Source: Streptomyces sp. ERV7 (GTDB lineage Bacteria; Actinomycetota; Actinomycetes; Streptomycetales; Streptomycetaceae). Taken from it: DNA of 64,000 nucleotides. The stretch lies in NCBI RefSeq assembly GCF_001653515.1, contig NZ_LYOY01000040.1, positions 1,054,001 through 1,118,000 of the forward strand, written 5' to 3'. Shown here piece after piece: positions 7,690 to 23,193 of this stretch. Every line of letters starts with the position of its first letter. Position 1 is the first letter of the stretch. Position numbers and translations under genes: made by a program. The notes under the pieces were generated by a model. It was given only the letters and a program-made list of their open reading frames with translations. It searched no databases and was not told where the DNA came from.

Positions 7690-10600
7690 TTGGCCGCCTC
7701 GCGCAACGCCTCGACCGCCAATACGAACAACGGCGCCAGCACCGCCCCGCTGCGCATCTCCTTTGCAAAGATCAAGGAGCCCCTCGAGGTTCCGAACCTC
7801 CTTGCGCTGCAAACCGAGAGCTTTGACTGGCTGCTCGGCAATGCCGCTTGGAAGGCTCGCGTCGAGGCCGCTCTCGAGAACGGGCAGGACGTCCCCACGA
7901 AGTCCGGTCTGGAGGAGATCTTCGAGGAGATCTCCCCGATCGAGGACTTCAGCGGTTCGATGTCGCTGACCTTCCGCGACCACCGTTTCGAGCCCCCGAA
8001 GAACTCGATCGACGAGTGCAAGGAGCGCGACTTCACGTTCGCGGCCCCGCTCTTCGTCACCGCCGAGTTCACCAACAACGAGACCGGCGAGATCAAGTCC
8101 CAGACGGTCTTCATGGGCGACTTCCCGCTCATGACCAACAAGGGCACCTTCGTCATCAACGGCACCGAGCGTGTCGTGGTGTCGCAGCTGGTGCGCTCGC
8201 CGGGTGTCTACTTCGACTCCAACATCGACAAGACGTCCGACAAGGACATCTACACGGCCAAGATCATCCCGTCCCGGGGTGCCTGGCTCGAGATGGAGAT
8301 CGACAAGCGCGACATGGTCGGTGTCCGCATCGACCGCAAGCGCAAGCAGTCCGTCACCGTCCTCCTGAAGGCTCTCGGCTGGACCACCGAGCAGATCCTG
8401 GAGGAGTTCGGCGAGTACGAGTCGATGCGCGCCACCCTGGAGAAGGACCACACCCAGGGCCAGGACGACGCGCTGCTCGACATCTACCGCAAGCTGCGCC
8501 CGGGCGAGCCGCCGACCCGCGAGGCCGCTCAGACGCTGCTCGAGAACCTCTACTTCAACCCGAAGCGCTACGACCTCGCGAAGGTCGGCCGCTACAAGGT
8601 GAACAAGAAGCTCGGCGCGGATGAGCCGCTGGACGCCGGCGTCCTCACCACGGACGACGTCATCGCGACCATCAAGTACCTGGTCAAGCTGCACGCCGGG
8701 GAGACCGAGACGGTCGGCGAGTCGGGTCGGAACATCGTCGTCGAGACCGACGACATCGACCACTTCGGCAACCGTCGTCTGCGTAACGTCGGCGAGCTCA
8801 TCCAGAACCAGGTCCGTACGGGTCTGGCTCGTATGGAGCGCGTCGTGCGCGAGCGCATGACGACCCAGGACGTCGAGGCGATCACGCCGCAGACCCTGAT
8901 CAACATCCGGCCGGTCGTCGCCTCCATCAAGGAGTTCTTCGGCACCAGCCAGCTGTCGCAGTTCATGGACCAGAACAACCCGCTGTCGGGTCTCACCCAC
9001 AAGCGCCGTCTGTCGGCGCTTGGCCCGGGTGGTCTCTCCCGTGAGCGGGCCGGCTTCGAGGTCCGTGACGTGCACCCGTCTCACTACGGCCGTATGTGCC
9101 CGATCGAGACGCCCGAAGGCCCGAACATCGGTCTGATCGGTTCGCTCGCCTCCTACGGCCGCGTCAACGCGTTCGGCTTCATCGAGACGCCGTACCGCAA
9201 GGTCGTCGAGGGCCAGGTCACCGACGAGGTCGACTACATCACGGCCGACGAGGAAGACCGCTTCGTCATCGCGCAGGCCAACGCCGCGCTCAACGACGAG
9301 CTCCAGCTCACCGAGGCCCGCGTCCTGGTCCGCCGCCGTGGCGGCGAGGTCGACTACGTGCCGCCGGCCGAGGTGGACTACATCGACGTCTCGCCGCGCC
9401 AGATGGTGTCGGTCGCGACCGCGATGATCCCCTTCCTCGAGCACGACGACGCCAACCGTGCCCTCATGGGCGCGAACATGATGCGTCAGGCCGTCCCGCT
9501 CATCAAGAGCGAGGCGCCCCTCGTCGGCACCGGCATGGAGTACCGCTGCGCCACCGACGCGGGCGACGTGCTCAAGGCCGAGAAGGACGGTGTGGTCCAG
9601 GAGGTCTCCGCGGACTACATCACCATCGCCAACGACGACGGCACGTACACCACGTACCGCCTGCACAAGTTCTCCCGCTCCAACCAGGGCACGTCCGTCA
9701 ACCAGAAGGTTGTCGTGGACGAGGGCTCGCGCGTGATCGAGGGCCAGGTCCTGGCCGACGGTCCGGCGACCGAGAACGGCGAGATGGCGCTGGGCAAGAA
9801 CCTGCTCGTGGCGTTCATGCCGTGGGAGGGCCACAACTACGAGGACGCGATCATCCTGTCGCAGCGCCTCGTGCAGGACGACGTCCTCTCCTCGATCCAC
9901 ATCGAGGAGCACGAGGTCGACGCCCGTGACACCAAGCTCGGCCCGGAGGAGATCACCCGGGACATCCCGAACGTCTCCGAGGAGGTCCTCGCCGACCTCG
10001 ACGAGCGCGGCATCATCCGTATCGGTGCCGAGGTCGTCGCCGGCGACATCCTCGTCGGCAAGGTCACGCCCAAGGGTGAGACCGAGCTGACGCCGGAGGA
10101 GCGCCTGCTCCGCGCGATCTTCGGTGAGAAGGCCCGTGAGGTCCGTGACACCTCGCTGAAGGTGCCGCACGGCGAGACCGGCAAGGTCATCGGCGTCCGC
10201 GTCTTCGACCGCGAGGAGGGCGACGAGCTTCCCCCCGGTGTGAACCAGCTGGTGCGCGTGTACGTGGCGCAGAAGCGCAAGATCACCGACGGTGACAAGC
10301 TCGCCGGCCGTCACGGCAACAAGGGCGTCATCTCGAAGATCCTGCCGATCGAGGACATGCCGTTCCTGGAGGACGGCACCCCGGTCGACATCATCCTCAA
10401 CCCCCTGGGTGTCCCGTCCCGAATGAACCCGGGACAGGTCCTGGAGATCCACCTCGGCTGGCTCGCCAGCCGCGGCTGGGACGTCTCCGGTCTCGCCGAC
10501 GACTGGGCCCAGCGGCTCCAGGCCATCGGCGCCGACCAGGTCGCCCCCGGCACCAACGTCGCGACCCCGGTCTTCGACGGTGCCCGTGAGGACGAGATCG

Positions 10601-11175
10601 CCGGTCTCTTCGAGGCCACGATCCCCAACCGCGACGGTGACCGCCTGGTCCAGCCGTCCGGCAAGGCCAACCTGTTCGACGGCCGCTCCGGTGAGCCGTT
10701 CCCGGACCCGATCTCGATCGGGTACATGTACATCCTGAAGCTGCACCACCTGGTCGACGACAAGCTGCACGCCCGCTCGACCGGTCCGTACTCGATGATC
10801 ACCCAGCAGCCGCTGGGTGGTAAGGCCCAGTTCGGTGGCCAGCGCTTCGGTGAGATGGAGGTGTGGGCGCTGGAGGCTTATGGCGCCGCGTACGCCCTCC
10901 AGGAGCTGCTGACCATCAAGTCCGACGACGTCACCGGCCGTGTGAAGGTCTACGAGGCCATCGTCAAGGGCGAGAACATCCCCGAGCCCGGCATTCCCGA
11001 GTCCTTCAAGGTGCTCATCAAGGAAATGCAGTCGCTCTGCCTCAACGTGGAGGTGCTGTCCTCGGACGGTATGTCCATCGAGATGCGCGACACGGACGAG
11101 GACGTCTTCCGCGCTGCGGAGGAGCTCGGTATCGACCTGTCCCGGCGCGAGCCGAGCAGCGTCGAAGAGGTCTGA
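7690..11175 (+). CDS. rpoB: DNA-directed RNA polymerase subunit beta
   Basis: Catalytic-core subunit of RNA polymerase. I place the start at TTG 7690: GGAAGGA lies 7 nt upstream and the resulting 1161 aa starting MAASRNASTANTNNG equals the usual Streptomyces length. The GTG at 7660 would add ten residues without a ribosome binding site. The rifampicin region has wild-type residues: Q424, D427, S433, H437 and R440, in QLSQFMDQNNPLSGLTHKRR. The C terminus carries MEVWALEAYGAAYALQELLT. rpoC follows after 96 nt that hold a 12-bp hairpin. Confidence 0.99.
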   Translation: MAASRNASTANTNNGASTAPLRISFAKIKEPLEVPNLLALQTESFDWLLGNAAWKARVEAALENGQDVPTKSGLEEIFEEISPIEDFSGSMSLTFRDHRFEPPKNSIDECKERDFTFAAPLFVTAEFTNNETGEIKSQTVFMGDFPLMTNKGTFVINGTERVVVSQLVRSPGVYFDSNIDKTSDKDIYTAKIIPSRGAWLEMEIDKRDMVGVRIDRKRKQSVTVLLKALGWTTEQILEEFGEYESMRATLEKDHTQGQDDALLDIYRKLRPGEPPTREAAQTLLENLYFNPKRYDLAKVGRYKVNKKLGADEPLDAGVLTTDDVIATIKYLVKLHAGETETVGESGRNIVVETDDIDHFGNRRLRNVGELIQNQVRTGLARMERVVRERMTTQDVEAITPQTLINIRPVVASIKEFFGTSQLSQFMDQNNPLSGLTHKRRLSALGPGGLSRERAGFEVRDVHPSHYGRMCPIETPEGPNIGLIGSLASYGRVNAFGFIETPYRKVVEGQVTDEVDYITADEEDRFVIAQANAALNDELQLTEARVLVRRRGGEVDYVPPAEVDYIDVSPRQMVSVATAMIPFLEHDDANRALMGANMMRQAVPLIKSEAPLVGTGMEYRCATDAGDVLKAEKDGVVQEVSADYITIANDDGTYTTYRLHKFSRSNQGTSVNQKVVVDEGSRVIEGQVLADGPATENGEMALGKNLLVAFMPWEGHNYEDAIILSQRLVQDDVLSSIHIEEHEVDARDTKLGPEEITRDIPNVSEEVLADLDERGIIRIGAEVVAGDILVGKVTPKGETELTPEERLLRAIFGEKAREVRDTSLKVPHGETGKVIGVRVFDREEGDELPPGVNQLVRVYVAQKRKITDGDKLAGRHGNKGVISKILPIEDMPFLEDGTPVDIILNPLGVPSRMNPGQVLEIHLGWLASRGWDVSGLADDWAQRLQAIGADQVAPGTNVATPVFDGAREDEIAGLFEATIPNRDGDRLVQPSGKANLFDGRSGEPFPDPISIGYMYILKLHHLVDDKLHARSTGPYSMITQQPLGGKAQFGGQRFGEMEVWALEAYGAAYALQELLTIKSDDVTGRVKVYEAIVKGENIPEPGIPESFKVLIKEMQSLCLNVEVLSSDGMSIEMRDTDEDVFRAAEELGIDLSRREPSSVEEV

Positions 11176-11182
11176 CGGGTCT

Positions 11183-11210
11183 GACCGGGGCTTCGTAAGA
11201 AGCCCCGGTC
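11183..11210 (+). other. Perfect hairpin between rpoB and rpoC
   Basis: GACCGGGGCTTC, loop GTAA, GAAGCCCCGGTC is a perfect 12-bp stem with a GNRA tetraloop and no T run. It may be a processing or mRNA-stability element, or a weak attenuator between the two subunit genes. Confidence 0.6.
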
Positions 11211-11271
11211 GTCCCCGGACCCCCCTCAGACCATCTTGAAGAATCGACCCCGAAAGAGGGATTGACGACAA

Positions 11272-15171
<3,900 letters not shown>

Positions 15172-15185
15172 GGCGTACGTCTGCT

Positions 15186-15226
15186 GAAGGGCGCCCACTC
15201 CGTTTCACACGGGGTGGGCGCCCTTC
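15186..15226 (+). terminator. Terminator after rpoC
   Basis: A long stem pairs GAAGGGCGCCCAC with GTGGGCGCCCTTC, extended by CCGT/ACGG towards the loop. There is no T run. The outer arms are the same as in the hairpin after rplL (GAAGGGCG...CGCCCTTC). Confidence 0.8.
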
Positions 15227-15265
15227 GGCGTATGGTGGGTGGCGCTTGTCGAACGCATATTCGAA

Positions 15266-15553
15266 AGGCGGTGCGGCCGATGGGGATGAGCGCCCAGGAG
15301 CGGCTGGTGGACGTGGTGGCGGCCGCGGTGGAGGTGGCGGCCGAGGCGGGCGAGTCCGGTACGTACACCGCCGACGTCGGCCGCACGCTCGGGGCGGTGG
15401 TGGCCAAGGAGGCGGTGCGGCCGATGGGGATGAGCGCCCAGGAGCGGCTGGTGGACGTGGTGGCGGCCGCGGTGGAGGTGGCGGCCGAGGCGGGCGAGTC
15501 CGGTACGTACACCGCCGACGTCGGCCGCACGCTCGGGGCGGTGGTGGCCAAGG
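15266..15553 (+). repeat. Exact 144-bp tandem direct repeat, two copies
   Basis: 15266-15409 and 15410-15553 are identical over 144 bp as read by eye. Because 144 is a multiple of three the duplication keeps frame, giving two identical 48-residue units (from VRPMGMSAQERL to LGAVVAK). Complete identity points to a recent duplication or a mutable array. Confidence 0.93.
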
Positions 15554-15765
15554 TGGGGGCGCGGATCGCCGTCGACGGGGGCCGGAACCCGCGCCGCCCG
15601 GACTCGTACGCAAGAGTCCGCATTCCAAGGTGCCCACCATCCCCCGGCTGGCCGCGCCCAGACGGGAGCGGGGCAAGGGAGGCGCGGAGCCGCCGGAGGA
15701 CGGGGCGGGGTGAGACGCGTCTCACCGGGTCCGCGGGGTGTCCCGCGTGTGGGTATTTGTTTTGA
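15280..15765 (+). CDS. Hypothetical protein with internal 48-residue tandem duplication
   Basis: A 161-aa reading frame from ATG 15280; ATG 15286 and GTG 15271 are alternatives, with AAAGG at 15264-15268 upstream. The first two units (MSAQERLVDVVAAAVEVAAEA then GESGTYTADVGRTLGAVVAK) are identical and look helical, small and Ala/Val-rich. After about residue 92 the sequence turns Arg/Pro/Gly-rich (VGARIAVDGGRNPRRPDS) and ends in CPACGYLF, which overlaps the rpsL -35 box. I do not recognise a family. The single-copy ancestor would have been a small protein in the rpoC-rpsL gap, where other streptomycetes also carry small hypotheticals. Could be non-coding. Confidence 0.45.
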   Translation: MGMSAQERLVDVVAAAVEVAAEAGESGTYTADVGRTLGAVVAKEAVRPMGMSAQERLVDVVAAAVEVAAEAGESGTYTADVGRTLGAVVAKVGARIAVDGGRNPRRPDSYARVRIPRCPPSPGWPRPDGSGAREARSRRRTGRGETRLTGSAGCPACGYLF

Positions 15766-15789
15766 CCCAAGTCGATGAGGTAGGTACGC
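15761..15789 (+). promoter_or_regulatory. str operon (rpsL) promoter
   Basis: TTGACC (15761-15766), 17-nt spacer, TACGCT (15784-15789). It is a near-consensus vegetative promoter and gives a leader of about 185 nt before rpsL. Confidence 0.8.
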
Positions 15790-15909
15790 TCAGACCTTGT
15801 GCCTGGGGTGTGCCTGGGCTCCCCTGCGTGCCTACGTCCGCAGGACGAGCCAGATACGGCCACCGCGATCTGCGCTTTCTCCGTGCCCACGGCGAGAGCC
15901 TGCAGCATT

Positions 15910-15934
15910 CGACACACCCGACCGCGTGGGTCGG
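15910..15934 (+). promoter_or_regulatory. Leader hairpin element shared with the S10 operon (str copy)
   Basis: CGACACACCCGACC then GCGTGGGTCGG. The stem CCGACC/GGTCGG has loop GCGTG. The same 25 nt, with one change (A15916 to G23111), occurs in the rpsJ leader at 23105-23129. It lies 49 nt before the rpsL start. Function unknown; see findings. Confidence 0.7.
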
Positions 15935-15983
15935 CGACGTTCCAGGTTAGTTTCACCAACGGCACACAGAAACCGGAGAAGTA

Positions 15984-16355
15984 GTGCCTACGATCCAGCA
16001 GCTGGTCCGGAAGGGCCGGCAGGACAAGGTCGAGAAGACGAAGACGCCCGCGCTTGAGGCTTCGCCCCAGCGTCGTGGCGTCTGCACGCGTGTGTTCACG
16101 ACCACCCCGAAGAAGCCGAACTCGGCGCTGCGGAAGGTCGCGCGTGTGCGTCTGACCTCCGGCATCGAGGTCACCGCTTACATTCCGGGTGAGGGACACA
16201 ACCTGCAGGAGCACTCGATCGTGCTCGTGCGTGGTGGCCGTGTGAAGGACCTGCCGGGTGTTCGTTACAAGATCATCCGCGGTGCGCTTGACACCCAGGC
16301 TGTCAAGAACCGCAAGCAGGCCCGCAGCCGCTACGGCGCCAAGAAGGAGAAGTAA
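15984..16355 (+). CDS. rpsL: 30S ribosomal protein S12
   Basis: Decoding-centre protein, 123 aa, GTG start at 15984 after CCGGAGAAGTA. Positions tied to streptomycin resistance are wild type: K43 in TTPKKPNSALRK and K88 in GRVKDLPGVRYK. The D89 region carries the usual PGVRYKIIRG. First gene of the str operon; rpsG begins 2 nt after the stop. Confidence 0.99.
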   Translation: MPTIQQLVRKGRQDKVEKTKTPALEASPQRRGVCTRVFTTTPKKPNSALRKVARVRLTSGIEVTAYIPGEGHNLQEHSIVLVRGGRVKDLPGVRYKIIRGALDTQAVKNRKQARSRYGAKKEK

Positions 16356-16357
16356 GA

Positions 16358-16828
16358 ATGCCTCGTAAGGGCCCCGCCCCGAAGCGCCCGGTCATCATCG
16401 ACCCGGTCTACCAGTCTCCTCTTGTCACCTCGCTGATCAACAAGATCCTGCTGGACGGCAAGCGCTCCACCGCCGAGCGCATCGTCTACGGCGCCATGGA
16501 AGGCCTCCGCGAGAAGACCGGCAACGACCCGGTCATCACGCTGAAGCGCGCGCTGGAGAACGTCAAGCCGTCCCTCGAGGTCAAGTCCCGCCGTGTCGGT
16601 GGCGCGACCTACCAGGTCCCGATCGAGGTCAAGCCGGGTCGCCAGTCGACCCTGGCCCTCCGCTGGCTCGTGGGTTACTCCCGCGCCCGCCGCGAGAAGA
16701 CCATGACCGAGCGCCTCATGAACGAGCTCCTCGACGCCTCGAACGGCCTCGGTGCGGCCGTCAAGAAGCGTGAGGACACGCACAAGATGGCCGAGTCCAA
16801 CAAGGCCTTCGCGCACTACCGCTGGTAG
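16358..16828 (+). CDS. rpsG: 30S ribosomal protein S7
   Basis: Primary 16S rRNA-binding protein that starts assembly of the 30S head; in E. coli it also represses the str operon. At 156 aa it is full length with PRKGPAPKRPV, the KSRRVGGATYQVPIEV block and ARRRREK-like basic segment (YSRARREKTMTERL), ending AHYRW. ATG 16358 sits 2 nt after rpsL. Confidence 0.99.
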   Translation: MPRKGPAPKRPVIIDPVYQSPLVTSLINKILLDGKRSTAERIVYGAMEGLREKTGNDPVITLKRALENVKPSLEVKSRRVGGATYQVPIEVKPGRQSTLALRWLVGYSRARREKTMTERLMNELLDASNGLGAAVKKREDTHKMAESNKAFAHYRW

Positions 16829-16867
16829 TCGCAACCCACATCGAGACCGAGAGAAGACTGAGCCGAT

Positions 16868-18994
<2,127 letters not shown>

Positions 18995-19038
18995 CTCTTC
19001 GGAGTTCACCCGCTTTAGGCTTGTCACCGGAGTCCGGT

Positions 19039-19080
19039 GGGGCATTCGCCGCAATGCGAGAGTATTGCGGCGAATGCCCC
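19039..19080 (+). terminator. 17-bp perfect hairpin between fusA and tuf
   Basis: GGGGCATTCGCCGCAAT (19039-19055) pairs perfectly with 19064-19080 around GCGAGAGT. There is no T run. In streptomycetes tuf1 is reported to have its own promoter in addition to str read-through, so this may be an attenuator or processing site that sets the EF-G to EF-Tu ratio. Confidence 0.7.
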
Positions 19081-19156
19081 CGGACCCGGCATCCCAGCAA
19101 AGATCACCTGGCGCCGATGAAGCAAGGCGTACAGAACCACTCCGCAGGAGGACTCA

Positions 19157-20350
<1,194 letters not shown>

Positions 20351-20392
20351 TTCGTGTTCTGACCTGGTAGCTCGCGACTGAGCACCGAGAGA

Positions 20393-20423
20393 GGGCCCCG
20401 CACCGAGAGGTGCGGGGCCTTTT
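20393..20423 (+). terminator. Terminator after tuf
   Basis: GGGCCCCGCACC, loop GAGA, GGTGCGGGGCC, then TTTT. It ends the str operon before the convergent PIG-L gene. Confidence 0.93.
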
Positions 20424-20472
20424 CGTTGTCCGTACGCGGGTACGGGACGCACACCGCGGGCGGTACGCCCGC

Positions 20473-22623
20473 TCAGCCCGCCGCGCGGACCGGCGGCGCC
20501 CCGGCCGACCCCAGCGCCCACACCCACGGCGCCCCGTCCACACCGAGGCCGACGGCGACCGGGCCACGCGCGGTGAGGTGGAGGGTCGGGGCGTCGACCG
20601 GCACCACGCCCTGGGTACGGGTCTGCCGCTCGCCCCCGACGAGGGCCTGGACCCGCCCCTTCACGTCCTTGCCCAGCACGACCAGGCCGTCGTCCTTCGG
20701 CGACAGGAGCGCGCCGACCGGCCCGTACCCGTCGAAGGGCTCCGGGGGCGCGGTGCGCCCGGTCCCGTCCGCGCGGACGGAGACGAGCCGGGGGTCGGCC
20801 GGGGCGAGCCCCTTGCCCTTGGTCTTCCGGGGGTCGGTGAGCGTCCGGTACAGCAGCTGTACGCCACCGTCGGGCAGGCCCACGGCGGTGGGCGCGTCGA
20901 CGGCGAGCGGCAGCAGGGGCCCGCCCTTGACGTAGGCGACCGGCTGCCCGGGCGCGCCCTGCGTCCAGTGGTGGACGAAGTCGTATCCGGGCGCGAAGAC
21001 ATGTACGCGCCCCTGGGCGTCCACGGTCGCGCCGAGCCCGTCCTGTACGGTCTCGCCGCCGAGGGCGCGCCAGGGCCCCCAGGACCCGTCGGCCTCCCGG
21101 ACACGCGTACTGACGCCCTTGTCGGCATTGCGGACGAAGAGGTGGACGCGGCCGTCGGGGGCGGTGACGGCGACGGGGGAGCCGATGCGGCGCCCCCGGT
21201 CGTCACCGGCCTCCGGGTTCCCCAGCCCGCGCCAGGCCCGGAAGGGCCCGCCGGGGGAGCCCTGCTCCAGGAGGACGACCTCCCTCGTGTTGGCGCCCGC
21301 GCGCCCGGCTATCGCGGCGAACCGCAGCCCGAAGAGCAGCTGCCGCCCGTCCCGGAGCGCGGCCCCGCCGAGCACGGGCGCGAGCGGCCCGCCACCGAGG
21401 TCGTCGGCCGCCCCGAACCGGCCGCTGCCGGGCGCGGTCTCCCGCCACCGCACGGCGCGCAGCCCCAGCACCCCGTACGCGGCGAGCCGCCCGTCGGGCT
21501 CGTCGCCGACGACCGGCCGGGGCCCGGGGAAGCGGTAGTGGGTGGAGCGCACCCACCCCTTCCAGTTGGTCAGCGGCCGCTTCCCGCCGACGTTGTAGTC
21601 CCCGCAGCCGCTGGGGTTGCCGCACTGCCAGTTCGGGGCGCCGCCGTAGGGCCGCAGGTGGGCGGCCTTCTCGGCGAGGACGGCGGACGGCAGGTTCTTG
21701 GGCCAGTGCCGGTTGTAGTAGGCGCGGTAGGAGGTGACGGCGAAGCCGGGTACCCCCTTCCCGTCGCGGGTGGCCTGGGCGACGTACCGCACCATCCCCG
21801 CCCAGGCGAAGGAGGCGGCGGCGGTGTGGTCGGCGTGGTCGGCGTACCCCGGCTGCTCGCTGTCGTGCTGCCGCGCCTTCTCGGTGCTGTGCTGCATGTC
21901 GGGGTCGGGGTCGAGGGTCTGGACGAGCGTGGGGGCGTACGCGTCGAGCAGCCCCGCGATCACCTCGACGAGTCCGTCGTACGTGTACGGGGCGGCGGCG
22001 GTCAGCGGCGAGCCCTCGGCGATGACGACGGGCAGCGACAGCGCCCGGTCCTCCCAGAGGCTGGGCAGCCCCATCCGGCTGCCGCGCAGGGTGTGCATGG
22101 CGGTGTTCACGAACACGAGCTCGACGTGGCGCCCGTTGTGGACGAGCGTGTTGACCTCGGCGCGATGCCCGCCGCGCAGGTCCCGTACGGACTTCTCCCA
22201 CGGGGTGAACAGGGGCAGCCCGAGGAGCGCGGCATAGGCCTGCCGCAGCCCCTGGTGCCGGGCGGAGGAATAGGCGGCCTTGTCGTAGACCCGGTCCGAG
22301 GGATCGCTGACGACCCGGTTGTCCCCGTTGGCCTCGCCCCCGGTGAGATACACGCTGACGATCCCGGCCCCGCCGTCGAGGGCGTGCTGGGTGTCGGGGT
22401 TCATGAAGTACAGGTCGTCGTCGGGGTGCGCCACGATCTGCATCAGCACGGCACGCCGCCCGGCGGAGACGGGCTGGCCGGGTGCGGCGGTGGCGCCGTC
22501 CTGCCGGTGCCGGCGGTTGGCGGGAACGGAGCACGCCCCGACGGCGACGCCGCCCCCCACGGCACCGACGGCACCGAGCACGACACGCCTGCTGAGCCCC
22601 CGCTCCTCGAATGCTCCGAACAC
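20473..22623 (-). CDS. PIG-L family deacetylase with C-terminal propeller-like region, Tat lipoprotein
   Basis: A 716-aa exported protein. I chose GTG at 22623 because GGGGAACG lies just upstream; GTG at 22647 adds eight residues. A twin-arginine signal (LSRRVVLG, Arg12-Arg13) and lipobox VGAC (Cys31) predict Tat export and lipidation. Residues about 60-300 are a PIG-L/LmbE zinc deacetylase: the metal motif AHPDDD at about 65-70, then TGGEANGD and the His-containing YADHADHTAAASFAW. This family removes N-acetyl groups from sugars. Residues about 330-716 carry repeated blades of the kind SPVAVTAPDGRVHLFVRN followed by W.PWRALGG, like lectin-type beta-propellers. The substrate is unknown; cell-surface glycan is an inference. 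It is the only gene between the str and S10 operons. Confidence 0.85.
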   Translation of the reverse strand: MFGAFEERGLSRRVVLGAVGAVGGGVAVGACSVPANRRHRQDGATAAPGQPVSAGRRAVLMQIVAHPDDDLYFMNPDTQHALDGGAGIVSVYLTGGEANGDNRVVSDPSDRVYDKAAYSSARHQGLRQAYAALLGLPLFTPWEKSVRDLRGGHRAEVNTLVHNGRHVELVFVNTAMHTLRGSRMGLPSLWEDRALSLPVVIAEGSPLTAAAPYTYDGLVEVIAGLLDAYAPTLVQTLDPDPDMQHSTEKARQHDSEQPGYADHADHTAAASFAWAGMVRYVAQATRDGKGVPGFAVTSYRAYYNRHWPKNLPSAVLAEKAAHLRPYGGAPNWQCGNPSGCGDYNVGGKRPLTNWKGWVRSTHYRFPGPRPVVGDEPDGRLAAYGVLGLRAVRWRETAPGSGRFGAADDLGGGPLAPVLGGAALRDGRQLLFGLRFAAIAGRAGANTREVVLLEQGSPGGPFRAWRGLGNPEAGDDRGRRIGSPVAVTAPDGRVHLFVRNADKGVSTRVREADGSWGPWRALGGETVQDGLGATVDAQGRVHVFAPGYDFVHHWTQGAPGQPVAYVKGGPLLPLAVDAPTAVGLPDGGVQLLYRTLTDPRKTKGKGLAPADPRLVSVRADGTGRTAPPEPFDGYGPVGALLSPKDDGLVVLGKDVKGRVQALVGGERQTRTQGVVPVDAPTLHLTARGPVAVGLGVDGAPWVWALGSAGAPPVRAAG

Positions 22624-22647
22624 GTACGTTCCCCGTTCCCCGTCCAC

Positions 22648-23104
22648 TTCTTCGGCACTTTTGTCGCCGGACTAGACGGGGAGGAGGGGGGCGCGGTTGC
22701 TCGGCGTGGTGGGGCGGCAAGGGCCCGGTGCGGGGCCGCCGGGGCACGCGGCCCCCGATTCCGGCCCGCACCCCCGCCCCGTGCGTACGCCCGTGTGACG
22801 TGGGGTACGATCCTCGGCTCGATTGGCCAGGCCAGGCCCCCGTATGGCAGACTGTCGGGGTTGCTCGGTTGAGTGCCGATGCTGCGCGCCTCCCGCCGGG
22901 AGGACCGGAAGCGAGTCCCACAGTACTCGTCGCCCCATCTGTCGCCTGCGGCAGCGCTGGAGCGGACGTACGGGAATCTTCCGGGAAGTGTCAGCGGGGC
23001 TCCAGCCAGGCGCCCGGTGGGTGTTCTGCCCCCCGTTCGCGAGGTCCACGGCCCGCATCCCCTTGGTTGGGAAATCCCTATGGGATTTCTGCGTAGAGGG
23101 AGTG
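22648..23104 (+). other. S10 operon upstream region
   Basis: A gene-free stretch holding the divergent control region of the PIG-L gene and the S10 operon. TTGGCC near 22824 followed by CAGACT near 22850 is a weak promoter candidate (spacer 19). An unusually A/T-rich hairpin, GAAATCCC-TAT-GGGATTTC, lies at 23071-23089. No open frame here shows family features. Confidence 0.45.
23071..23089 (+). promoter_or_regulatory. A/T-rich hairpin in the rpsJ leader
   Basis: GAAATCCC, loop TAT, GGGATTTC is a perfect 8-bp stem that stands out from the GC-rich surroundings. It lies 16 nt before the shared leader element. It may be part of the S10 operon leader structure. Confidence 0.5.
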
Positions 23105-23129
23105 CGACACGCCCGACCGCGTGGGTCGG
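23105..23129 (+). promoter_or_regulatory. Leader hairpin element shared with the str operon (S10 copy)
   Basis: CGACACGCCCGACC then GCGTGGGTCGG. It differs from the rpsL leader copy at 15910-15934 by one base (G23111). Stem CCGACC/GGTCGG, loop GCGTG. It lies 64 nt before the rpsJ start. Confidence 0.7.
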
Positions 23130-23193
23130 AGGCGGAGGCCAACAGAACCCCCGGGTTCCAGAGCGTTACGAGACAAAGGACTACTAGGTAGCC

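Noticed and set aside
15214..15765. Starting the duplicated ORF at 15214
   Set aside because: This start lies inside the rpoC terminator hairpin; starts at 15271-15286 are more sensible.
22824..22855. S10 promoter TTGGCC - 19 nt - CAGACT
   Set aside because: Spacer too long and hexamers weak; kept only as a note in the region entry.
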